Origin: Prevotella sp. UBA3288
Lineage (GTDB): Bacteria > Bacteroidota > Bacteroidia > Bacteroidales > Bacteroidaceae
Assembly (NCBI GenBank): GCA_002361655.1
Contig: DETM01000004.1
Coordinates: forward strand, 1-6,110
DNA: 6,110 nucleotides
Direction: 5' to 3'
Below the pieces are notes generated by a model that was given only the letters and a program-made list of their open reading frames with translations, ran no database searches and had not been told where the DNA came from. Position 1 is the stretch's first letter, and every line of letters begins with the position of its first letter. The position numbers were made by a program, and so were the translations under genes. Shown one piece after another: positions 1 to 5,988 of the stretch.

Positions 1-391
1 TTCATTAGGCATAAATTTTAATTGCGGGATATGAGATGAGAAGACATAGAGTTGCAGGTAAAATTACAAAAAAATATGAATTGAAATCAAACAAGGTCAA
101 AAAAAATTGCAAAAAAACGCAAAATCTGTTCGTTTTATACATGAATGGACACATAAACGACCGAATTGATTGCAAAATCTACCTCGAATTTATTTCTTAA
201 TCATTCCATTTCCCATTTTCTTCCTATTTTTTAGATTGCTATACTATCTACACGCTATCCTCCTAATATCCGCCAACTATTGATTCTCTATCTGAAGGCA
301 GAACTAAACAAGCAGTAAAGGGACACGCCAGGGGATTCAAAGGAACACATCGGAACATCCTACCTTTTTGCCTTTCACTTTTGTTGGAGAA
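1..391. other. AT-rich intergenic stretch, no convincing gene
   Basis: I see no coding region here on either strand. Visible structure is minor. The 9-bp direct repeat GCAAAATCT occurs at 119-127 and 172-180. An imperfect inverted repeat (TCGTTTTAT at 130-138 against ATAAACGA at 153-160) lies between them. On the minus strand, a tiny 4-bp stem (107-110 with 119-122) is followed by eight T residues (A run at 99-106). It could be a weak terminator for the leftward operon, but it lies about 270 bases past that operon's last stop. No strong terminator hairpin follows the stop at 392. A minus-strand ATG at 10-12 could begin a gene leaving the window; too little is visible to say. Confidence 0.6.
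59..91 (-). promoter_or_regulatory. Possible Bacteroidetes promoter for a gene off the left edge
   Basis: On the minus strand, TTTG (91 to 88) is followed after 21 bp by TAATTTTA (66 to 59). This is one base off the Bacteroidetes -7 consensus TAnnTTTG, with acceptable spacing. A minus-strand ATG at 12-10 would give a leader of roughly 40 bases, similar to that of the operon at 2888. The stretch is very AT-rich, so a chance match is quite possible. Confidence 0.25.
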
Positions 392-1156
392 TTATATCGT
401 AATCACCTTCTCCCTGTCGAATGTGTAGTGTTCATTGTGAGAAGCATAGCCGAACTGGTTGCTGACACAATGGGTTGACCCTATGGTCTTGTCGATGTTA
501 CGATGGGAATGGCCGTATATCCAATAGTCAATACCACTGTTTTCAATGTAGTCGGCAAGTTCTACGGTGAAGGCTCCGTTAATCTTGCTGCCGCAGAACT
601 CTTGTGACATTAGTTGGAAGGACGGCACATGGTGGGTGACAACTATCTTATGCTTGGCAGCACTCGCTGCTACCGAACGCTTGATGAAATCAAGGCAACG
701 CTGATGCTCCTTGTTAAAATCTGCGAATGTCAGAATGTCCTCGCCATACATAATACGGTGGAAGTCGGTAACGCAACGCTCTGTGATGGCGGCATCCTTC
801 AAGTCGATGAGTGCCCAAAGAGTAGAGAGGATGAAGTCTATGTCTTCGATACGCACCACCTTATTATAATAGTAATGGACGTTAGGACGGATTTCGCCCT
901 CTAATCCATCGTGCATAGTGGACAGGTCGTAGTACTTGTAGAACTCATGGTTACCCAAGGTAACAAGCACCTGCTGATAGTTCTCGGAAGCCCAGTCCCA
1001 GAAGGGATGGCTACTGTAGTTGTCGTCACCCAAATAGCCAATGTCGCCAGCCAAGACAAGGATGTCGCCCCGAATATCCATAGGGTCTTCTGTCCTTAGT
1101 ATGCGCCAGTTCTCATGGAACTCCAGATGTAAATCGGATGCGTATTGTATCTTCAT
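392..1156 (-). CDS. Calcineurin-like metallophosphoesterase
   Basis: This 254-residue protein carries the full metallophosphoesterase (PF00149-type) motif set in order: DLH (D8, H10), GD (G37-D38), GNHE (68-71), THH (174-176) and GHSH (215-218). These residues normally bind two metal ions and hydrolyse phosphomonoesters or phosphodiesters, so the enzyme is probably active. There is no signal peptide or membrane segment, so it should be cytoplasmic. The substrate cannot be read from sequence; nucleotides, nucleic acid ends or cyclic nucleotides are all possible in this fold. It is the last gene of the operon. Its ATG overlaps the nucleotidyltransferase stop in an ATGA (1153-1156), which implies translational coupling and a joint role. 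Family assignment is secure; the biological role is inferred from context only. Confidence 0.9.
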   Translation of the reverse strand: MKIQYASDLHLEFHENWRILRTEDPMDIRGDILVLAGDIGYLGDDNYSSHPFWDWASENYQQVLVTLGNHEFYKYYDLSTMHDGLEGEIRPNVHYYYNKVVRIEDIDFILSTLWALIDLKDAAITERCVTDFHRIMYGEDILTFADFNKEHQRCLDFIKRSVAASAAKHKIVVTHHVPSFQLMSQEFCGSKINGAFTVELADYIENSGIDYWIYGHSHRNIDKTIGSTHCVSNQFGYASHNEHYTFDREKVITI

Positions 1157-1938
1157 GCTTCTTCAGTTATAAAAAGGTTGTCCAGTAGTTCCAACAAGCC
1201 TTCAACGAAGGTTGTGTCTTGTTCGAGTGCCTTGGCTAAAGGTTCGGCTAGGGCAGCCCATTCGCCACGAATAGAAGCCACGAATTCCTTTACGCATTCT
1301 ACAATAGAAGCAGGGGCAATAATCTGGTCATCTTCGATGATGACTACATTCTTCAACACATCGGAACGATGCTTTTTAATGTCCCTGCTGTTGACATGCT
1401 TTCCGCTGGCCTTGTCCTGTAAGAGGTTAAGGTATGCACGGGCTTTCAAGGCAATGAGTGCCGCCGAGTCAGCATGACGTATGTCATTGCTCAGACGGCT
1501 ATGGCTGACAGTGAAGTGGTAATAGTCGTCATCCATGATGATAGCACTCAGACTTGAAACGTCATCGTCAACGGGTAGCGGCTCTATGGTTAGTCCCTTT
1601 GGCTCACCAAGAATATCCGGGTGACGTGAAAGCAACTCTATCATTGCTGGATAGCCGGGCTTTCCATCGACAAAGCGATAGAGCTCATATTTTGGGGCTT
1701 TTGCTTCCGTCTGCCTTCGTCTTTCAGGGCGATAGCCTCCTTCACGTATGAACTGCCAGAAGCGTTCAGCAAATTGGGGTGTCATCTTCTCAACGATGAC
1801 AATCATATCTATGTCATGAGTAGCCCTTGGGCGAACAACAGAACCTGTCATGGCGATGTCGCAAGCCGTACCACCGATAATGATGTAGTTCTCGGAGTAT
1901 GCCTCAAAAGCCTCACGGAACTTCTCTAATCCTTCCAT
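1153..1938 (-). CDS. AbiEii-like nucleotidyltransferase (putative toxin)
   Basis: This 261-residue protein has the signature of the DNA polymerase beta-type nucleotidyltransferase fold: GGTA at 22-25, then R38-A-T-H-D-I-D (T40, D42, D44) as the metal-binding DxD, and a probable third carboxylate, E101, in IELLSR. Downstream come K165 (LKAR) and a charged RDIKKH segment at 185-190, in the place of the K and (R/K)DxxD motifs of AbiEii/AbiGii toxins. In that family (established for AbiEii and MenT), the enzymes use NTPs, and several MenT toxins add nucleotides to tRNA 3' ends. Whether this protein does so is inference. Its start overlaps the upstream regulator gene by 13 bp and its stop overlaps the phosphoesterase start by 4 bp. 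A housekeeping or antibiotic-modifying nucleotidyltransferase is a less likely alternative, given the partner upstream. Confidence 0.75.
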   Translation of the reverse strand: MEGLEKFREAFEAYSENYIIIGGTACDIAMTGSVVRPRATHDIDMIVIVEKMTPQFAERFWQFIREGGYRPERRRQTEAKAPKYELYRFVDGKPGYPAMIELLSRHPDILGEPKGLTIEPLPVDDDVSSLSAIIMDDDYYHFTVSHSRLSNDIRHADSAALIALKARAYLNLLQDKASGKHVNSRDIKKHRSDVLKNVVIIEDDQIIAPASIVECVKEFVASIRGEWAALAEPLAKALEQDTTFVEGLLELLDNLFITEEA

Positions 1939-2888
1939 TCTATATCATTTATTAAACGTTCAACTTCATTTTCCACTCGCGGATCTGTATCCTCGCGTAG
2001 TGAGATGGCAAGTGACAACCTGTCCACCCATGCTGCTACATGACCCATGCTGGTGACAGGCGGGTATTTCCAGGCCTCAATGATGATGTTGCCGTCAAAT
2101 TCGTTGGGACGTACCAACGCACCTGATGCCCTATAGTCACGCAGTTGTTTAGCAGTCATCATGATGATTCGTTCTGGGTCTGGGTTAAGCCATGTGTAAT
2201 GCGCCAAGGCATTGATACCACAAATGGGAAAGCGGTCTTCAGATAACAGTTCGTCGCAATAGACACGTTCCTCCACAGGATTGATAAGGAGAGGTCGCAC
2301 TTTGTCCCATAACTGTTGTCCTCTTTCATGGAAGTGAAGTTCTTTGCGTTTCGGGCCGTCAGCCACTTTTTGGCATAGGTCTAAGTCAGAAAGGCATGTG
2401 ATGCCAAGAGTGATGCTTGGATATGAATAAGGCACTTTGCCTTCAATATCCCGTGCAGCCAAACCCTCCAAACTCTCAACCTGTAAATGAAACAAAAGAA
2501 GATATTGGGCTACAGGGCTTAGCATCTTTACTCGTTTCGCCTTGCGTATGCGCTCATTGGCAATGAGCATAGGCAAGTGTGCGTATTTCTCAGAGACGAT
2601 AAAATACACATCCTTGTCAATGAGCCTTTGCCGTTCGTATGCAGGACAGTCGCCCAAGAGATACACCACTGGCAAACCGAACTTCTCATGAAGCCCACTT
2701 GCTGTAAGTGCCAAGGAGCGTGGTGTGCCAATTTTTCCTTTAGGTTCTGCGAAGAGTAGTGAAACGCCATGAAAGTTACCATCGAAGAATCGGTATGAAA
2801 GCGAATCTCCGATGCTAATACCTTTCATCTGCGCTTTGCTTCGTTCTTGAAGGACAATGGGCATTCCTGATATGACGACTGTCTTCAT
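1926..2888 (-). CDS. Winged-helix, AbiEi-like regulator (putative antitoxin)
   Basis: This 320-residue protein is the first gene of the leftward operon. Residues about 122-202 read as a MarR-like winged helix: helix 1 around SPVAQYLLLFHL (124-135), helix 2 near 141-151, a recognition helix near 155-175, and a wing (GPKRKELHF) leading into a long helix ending PLLINP. The N-terminal 118 residues form a separate domain with a RLI-x-K-x-VYFIV...LP pattern (88-106). The C-terminal part (about 205-320, with CGINALAHYTWL) resembles the antitoxin domain of AbiEi-type proteins. A DNA-binding regulator encoded directly upstream of, and overlapping, an AbiEii-like nucleotidyltransferase is the type IV toxin-antitoxin order. 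The winged helix is fairly convincing; antitoxin function is inferred. The Met at 2888 is used because the promoter lies just upstream. No Shine-Dalgarno is seen, as is usual in this phylum. Confidence 0.65.
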   Translation of the reverse strand: MKTVVISGMPIVLQERSKAQMKGISIGDSLSYRFFDGNFHGVSLLFAEPKGKIGTPRSLALTASGLHEKFGLPVVYLLGDCPAYERQRLIDKDVYFIVSEKYAHLPMLIANERIRKAKRVKMLSPVAQYLLLFHLQVESLEGLAARDIEGKVPYSYPSITLGITCLSDLDLCQKVADGPKRKELHFHERGQQLWDKVRPLLINPVEERVYCDELLSEDRFPICGINALAHYTWLNPDPERIIMMTAKQLRDYRASGALVRPNEFDGNIIIEAWKYPPVTSMGHVAAWVDRLSLAISLREDTDPRVENEVERLINDIEWKD

Positions 2889-2925
2889 ATTATTCTTTTT
2901 GCTTCATTTTAATCAGCATTAAAAC

Positions 2926-2969
2926 GATGCAAAAATAATAAAAATAATCGCATCAAACAAGTTTTAAAC
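2926..2969 (-). promoter_or_regulatory. Operon promoter with possible operator
   Basis: On the minus strand, TTG (2960 to 2958) is followed after 20 bp by TATTTTTG (2937 to 2930), an exact match to the Bacteroidetes -7 box TAnnTTTG. Transcription would begin near 2923, giving a leader of about 35 bases to the ATG at 2888. The -7 box sits just inside a short inverted repeat (GATGC at 2926-2930, GCATC at 2950-2954). The palindrome GTTTTAAAC (2961-2969) adjoins the -33 element. Such symmetry over a promoter would suit autoregulation by the winged-helix protein, but the arms are short and the region is AT-rich, so the operator is only a suggestion. Confidence 0.55.
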
Positions 2970-3033
2970 GATATTTTTACTGAAAAGGAGTCGATTTCTA
3001 CCTTGACAGCATGAAAAGACGGGATCTTATTCA

Positions 3034-3296
3034 TCAATGCTGTGCTTTGTGTTCATTAACTTTCAAGACTTTCTCTATATCCGATTCGCGATATAGGATA
3101 TTGCCCCTCATACGGATGTTTCCATCTATACCTTATTATATATTGTGATAGATACAGGAACGATGCCATCGGGCAGGTTTGAGTCAGCCCACTGGCAAAG
3201 TGGAATTGCAGAGCGTAAATTACTCATTCGCTCTTCCCGGCCGAAATCTGTGCATTTTTGTAGAAGAATGTCGGACATGATGTAACACGATTTCAT
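3034..3296 (-). pseudogene. Frameshifted small HTH (excisionase-like) gene
   Basis: Two minus-strand frames join to form one plausible small DNA-binding protein. From ATG 3296 the frame runs to a TAG at 3128-3126 and ends VSITIYNKV. The adjacent frame, closed upstream by a TAA, continues from about 3126 as DGNIRMRGNILYRESDIEK and on to VLKVNEHKAQH, stopping at 3034. Adding one base near 3126-3131 joins them as TIYNKV-x-DGNIRMRG. This is the pattern of HTH_17/excisionase-like proteins: a recognition helix with TIY, then DGxIR, then RxSDIEKVL. The joined product would be about 87 residues, or about 65 if it starts at the Met at 3227. No slippery sequence is obvious, so a disabling deletion or a sequencing error is more likely than programmed frameshifting. 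It is divergent from the VirE-type gene, with the symmetric repeat structure between them. The family match is from memory of the pattern and is moderate. Confidence 0.5.
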
Positions 3297-3314
3297 TTTT
3301 GTGTAATTTTTGTC

Positions 3315-3406
3315 AAAAACATACACCTTTTGTCCTAACCATCTGTATATAAGACGATTAGAGGGTGTATGTTTGTTGTTTTTCGGAGGGAAAACATACA
3401 CCTTTT
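3315..3406 (+). repeat. Left 92-bp arm of the inverted repeat
   Basis: This arm contains three motif copies in + - + orientation. Adjacent copies can fold as local hairpins, since each 11-bp motif is the exact complement of its neighbour. By hand count about 65 of its 92 bases match the reverse complement of 3619-3710 with no gaps. Identity is concentrated in the three motif blocks and weaker in the spacers (12 of 23 and 6 of 18). Block conservation of this kind suggests protein-binding sites under selection. The arm ends 19 bases from the ATG of the HTH remnant on the minus strand. Confidence 0.8.
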
Positions 3407-3487
3407 GGGGTAAGATTACAAGTTTATTATACATATAAAGCAGTTATGTATCTGAAAATGAGGCAGTTTCACAATGACATCTCAAAT

Positions 3488-3548
3488 AGAAACAAACTGT
3501 TTCTACGGGAGAAACAAACTGTTTCTATAAGAGAAACAAATAGTTTCT
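3488..3548. repeat. Three tandem 17-bp palindromes at 22-bp period
   Basis: The palindrome AGAAACAAACTGTTTCT (7-bp arms, 3-bp centre) occurs at 3488-3504 and 3510-3526. A variant, AGAAACAAATAGTTTCT, occurs at 3532-3548 with 6-bp arms. Spacers are 5 bases (ACGGG and ATAAG), so the period is exactly 22 bp, about two helical turns. Proteins bound to each copy would therefore lie on the same face of the DNA. Three regular copies beside a replication-type ATPase gene resemble iterons or operators. I see no sign of a CRISPR array: the spacers are only 5 bases. Confidence 0.85.
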
Positions 3549-3574
3549 ACTGCAAAAACAAACAGAAACTATTT
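3538..3574. repeat. 11-bp perfect inverted repeat, 15-base loop
   Basis: AAATAGTTTCT (3538-3548) is the exact reverse complement of AGAAACTATTT (3564-3574), with a loop of 15 bases. The left arm is the second half of the third palindrome, so the right arm looks like a decayed fourth copy in the opposite orientation. There is no T tract after it, so it is not a convincing intrinsic terminator. Confidence 0.7.
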
Positions 3575-3618
3575 TCAGGAGCAATCCCAGCACGCACGAA
3601 ACATGTACAAAAAGATTG

Positions 3619-3710
3619 GAAAGGCGTATGTTTGCACCACTTTTTCCGACCAACATACACCCTCTAAACGCTTGATTATCAGCAGGTAAAGTCAAAAGGT
3701 GTAGGTTTTT
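3619..3710 (-). repeat. Right 92-bp arm of the inverted repeat
   Basis: This is the mirror copy of 3315-3406, with the motifs in - + - orientation. Each motif core has one mismatch to the left-arm consensus (GGCGTATGTTT, CAACATACACC, GGTGTAGGTTT), so this arm is the more diverged. It ends 22 bp before the -33 element of the downstream promoter, so proteins bound here could control that promoter. No target-site duplication is visible outside the two arms. Confidence 0.8.
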
Positions 3711-3732
3711 CCACTTTTTTAGCAAAAATTTC

Positions 3733-3763
3733 TTGGAGATGTAATTCTTATTTTGTAACTTTG
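3733..3763 (+). promoter_or_regulatory. Bacteroidetes promoter of the VirE-type gene
   Basis: TTG (3733-3735) is separated by 20 bp from TAACTTTG (3756-3763), an exact TAnnTTTG -7 box. The predicted start of transcription near 3770 leaves a short leader of about 19 bases before ATG 3789. The AGGA at 3784-3787 is too close to the ATG to act as a Shine-Dalgarno. The promoter supports ATG 3789 as the true start. Confidence 0.75.
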
Positions 3764-3788
3764 TAAGCAAAACCAAAACAATCAGGAA

Positions 3789-5933
3789 ATGGCAAAGATT
3801 ACTATCGTCAAGAACCGTCGTAACACGGAGACACTCAACGGGTTAGCACTGGAAGAGGCTGCCCGCATAATACAAAGTGGTGAATATGCGGCCGAGGTCA
3901 GCGACCTGCGCGGCATCATCGACCTGGTGCAACTGTCGCGCCGAGAGAACGGCAGCGTGAGGGGGACCGACCAGGTGACCGACAAGATACCACGCCTCTG
4001 CTTCGCCGCCCACTGGGAGAACCGCAACGGACAGCGCATCATGAAGGCATACAACGGACTGGTGCTGCTCGAGGTGAACAACCTGTCGAGTTACGAGGAG
4101 GCAGTGGCCGTGAGACGCGGCGCGGCCCTGATGCCGCAGACCCTGCTGGCCTTCGTCGGAGCCAGCGGACTGAGCGTGAAGATGGTGTGCCGCGGAGCAC
4201 TGCCCGGCGGCGACGAACTGCCTGCCGGCGACGAGGCCGTGAAGCGCTTCCACCTGAACCTCTACGAGAAGGCACGACTGGCCTACAACGCCCAGTTGGG
4301 CGTGACCATCGACAAACTGGAGCCACGCCTTGACCGCACCTGCTATCTGAGCATAGACAACGACATGGTGTACAACCCGACGGCCATACCATTCTACACC
4401 GACGCGTCGGACCTGACAGAGGCGCTCAAGCCCCTGCTGCCGAAGGGACCGCAGCCGGAAGACATCGTGCCGGGACGCAGCCGATACCACTCGATGCGGC
4501 TCATCTACCAGTACAACCTGGCAAAGGCCTACGACGACACCGAGACCATCAGCGACGATGAGGAGCGCAGGGGGCTGGTGCTGACACGACTGGCCGGCTA
4601 CTGCCAGCAGACCGGCCTCGACATGGCCTTTGCACAGCGGCAGACCATGTTCAGCCTCACACTGGGCAAAGAGCCCGACGTGGTGCGCAAGACCTTCGAG
4701 AATGCCTACCGCGAGGAGCATGGCCGCCAGTACCGCCAGCGGATGAACCAGCCGGCACCGCTGAAGACCATTCCCGCCGAGACGCTGCTGGCCATGAAGA
4801 TCGACATCTTCCTCAACTCCAACTACGAACTGCGCAAGAACGTGATGCGAGGCGTGGCCGAATACCGGCTGCGCACCGGACTGGGATTCTCCTTCCAGGA
4901 CCTGACCGAAGAGGCACGCAACAGCATCACCATGAGGGCCATGTCGCAGGGCATCAAATGCTGGGACAAGGACATACGCCGCTATGTCAACTCGAACGAC
5001 ATCGAACCCTACGACCCGATGGACGACTTCCTGGAGCACCTGCCACGATGGGACGGCCGCGACAGGGTGGAACCGCTGGCACGCCGCATAAAGACCGACT
5101 ACGAGGCATGGCCCCACCTCTTCCATATATGGATGCGCTCGATGGTGGCTATGTGGAAGGGCAAGGGACAACTGACCGGCAACGCCCTCGTACCACTATT
5201 AATAGGACGGCAGGGCTGCGGCAAGTCCAGTTTCTGCCGCATACTGCTGCCACGCGACCTGCGCGACTACTACAACGACCGCATCAACTTCAAGAACGAG
5301 CAGGACCTGAACCTCGGCCTGACGTCGTTCGCACTGATCAACCTCGACGAGTTCGACAAGATCACCGAGCGCCAGCAGATCGTGCTGAAATACCTGCTGT
5401 CGACGGCCGACCTGAAATACCGACCGCCCTACGGCAAGGCCTACACCTCGAACCGCCGCTACGCCTCGTTTATCGGCACCACCAACGAGACCATGCCGCT
5501 CACCGACCCCACCGGCTCGCGCCGATTCGTCTGCGTCACAGTGGAGGGCAACATCGACTTCGAGACACCCGTCGACTACGCACAACTCTACGCCCAACTG
5601 AAAGAGGAGGTCGACGAGCAGCGACTGCGCTACTTCATGACCAAGGATGAAGAACAGGCACTGATGCAGCACAACATGCAGTATCAGCAGTTGAACGGGC
5701 TGGGCGAGATGCTACTGTCGCTCTACGACCGCCCTGCCGACGGCGAGCAGGGACAGTGGCTGACGCTGCCACAGATCTCTGCCCGCCTGAAGGAAGTCTA
5801 CCGCGGTGCCTACCAGGAAGACAGCGGCACCATGGCTCGCATCGGCCACGTGCTCAGCCGTCCCGACTACCGTTTCGAATGCACCCGCCGCAAGAAGGGC
5901 ATGGTCTATCTGGTGAAAGAACGGAAAGAGTGA
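3789..5933 (+). CDS. VirE-type primase/helicase-like ATPase
   Basis: This 714-residue protein has the layout of Bacteroidales virulence-associated E proteins. Residues about 50-215 form the BT4734-like N-terminal domain, with GLVLLEVNNL (90-99) and GASGLSVKM (124-132). Residues about 230-320 form a helical linker. The VirE P-loop ATPase follows, with the family's WDG entry motif (421-423), Walker A GRQGCGKS (473-480), Walker B FALINLDEFD (514-523), a sensor GTTNE (563-567) and an arginine motif GSRRF (576-580). The last 65 or so residues resemble the DUF3874 C-terminal domain. Relatives are superfamily 3-like helicases often fused to primase-like domains and found in phage, plasmid and island replication modules. 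The ATPase motifs are all intact, so it is likely active, probably as a DNA-unwinding or initiator ATPase; this is inference. The gene is markedly GC-rich compared with its upstream region. Despite the name, no role in virulence is implied. Confidence 0.88.
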   Translation: MAKITIVKNRRNTETLNGLALEEAARIIQSGEYAAEVSDLRGIIDLVQLSRRENGSVRGTDQVTDKIPRLCFAAHWENRNGQRIMKAYNGLVLLEVNNLSSYEEAVAVRRGAALMPQTLLAFVGASGLSVKMVCRGALPGGDELPAGDEAVKRFHLNLYEKARLAYNAQLGVTIDKLEPRLDRTCYLSIDNDMVYNPTAIPFYTDASDLTEALKPLLPKGPQPEDIVPGRSRYHSMRLIYQYNLAKAYDDTETISDDEERRGLVLTRLAGYCQQTGLDMAFAQRQTMFSLTLGKEPDVVRKTFENAYREEHGRQYRQRMNQPAPLKTIPAETLLAMKIDIFLNSNYELRKNVMRGVAEYRLRTGLGFSFQDLTEEARNSITMRAMSQGIKCWDKDIRRYVNSNDIEPYDPMDDFLEHLPRWDGRDRVEPLARRIKTDYEAWPHLFHIWMRSMVAMWKGKGQLTGNALVPLLIGRQGCGKSSFCRILLPRDLRDYYNDRINFKNEQDLNLGLTSFALINLDEFDKITERQQIVLKYLLSTADLKYRPPYGKAYTSNRRYASFIGTTNETMPLTDPTGSRRFVCVTVEGNIDFETPVDYAQLYAQLKEEVDEQRLRYFMTKDEEQALMQHNMQYQQLNGLGEMLLSLYDRPADGEQGQWLTLPQISARLKEVYRGAYQEDSGTMARIGHVLSRPDYRFECTRRKKGMVYLVKERKE

Positions 5934-5949
5934 GCCTCGGCGGCGGCGT

Positions 5950-5982
5950 GCGATAATCGCCTCGTTGTAGCCAGGCTATCGC
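5950..5982. terminator. Hairpin between convergent genes, possible bidirectional terminator
   Basis: GCGATA (5950-5955) plus GCCT (5959-5962) pairs with AGGC (5973-5976) plus TATCGC (5977-5982). This gives a 10-bp stem with a 3-base bulge (ATC) and a 10-base loop. It lies in the 55-bp gap between the VirE-type stop (5931-5933) and the guaA stop (5989-5991), the expected place for a shared terminator. There is no clear T tract on either side, so it is not a textbook intrinsic terminator. Confidence 0.45.
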
Positions 5983-5988
5983 AGATTA

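Larger units (their letters stand above)
3315..3710. repeat. 396-bp symmetric repeat region, candidate origin/operator
   Basis: Six copies of a motif close to AAACATACACC lie in alternating orientation: + 3317-3327, - 3364-3374, + 3392-3402, - 3623-3633, + 3651-3661, - 3698-3708. The first three are exact and each of the last three has one mismatch. They pair as mirror images about a single centre at 3512.5. Positions 3315-3334 match 3691-3710 in 18 of 20, 3358-3373 match 3652-3667 in 16 of 16, and 3392-3406 match 3619-3633 in 13 of 15. The exact conservation of all spacings means the two halves are one long inverted repeat, not scattered sites. The core holds tandem palindromes. The region lies immediately upstream of the VirE-type gene promoter. 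Confidence 0.85.

Noticed and set aside
614..1099. Plus-strand frames opposite the metallophosphoesterase gene
   Set aside because: They are short, motif-free antisense shadows of a gene with a full catalytic motif set.
3075..3096. Hairpin CTATATC / GATATAG as a terminator
   Set aside because: It lies within the coding part of the HTH remnant (codons for YRESDIE), has only 7 bp of A/T-rich stem and no T tract.
3297..3434. N-terminal extension of the HTH remnant frame, with KVYVF appearing twice
   Set aside because: The KVYVF words are translations of the AAACATACACC repeat. The mirror arm reads similarly but with stop codons, so the conservation appears to be at DNA level.
3488..3548. CRISPR array
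   Set aside because: Repeats are 17-bp palindromes with 5-base spacers and only three copies; there are no spacer-sized unique sequences and no cas genes in the window.
3365..3667. Open frame (100 codons) on the plus strand across the repeat region
   Set aside because: Its codons are made from the palindromes and inverted-repeat motifs (repeats of RETNSF-like words). It is repeat-derived, not a gene.
3315..3710. A definite insertion sequence or MITE
   Set aside because: No target-site duplication is visible outside the arms and there is no transposase frame. A MITE-like origin is kept only as an alternative.
3843..5171. Long open frame (442 codons) on the minus strand inside the VirE-type gene
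   Set aside because: It is antisense to a protein with clear domains and motifs. Its low-complexity V/H/Q/G-rich translation is the usual shadow of a GC-rich gene, and it has no recognisable motif or promoter.
4958..5650. Open frame (230 codons) on the plus strand in another frame of the VirE-type gene
   Set aside because: It overlaps the ATPase motifs in a different frame and reads as a P/R/T-rich shadow without domain features.
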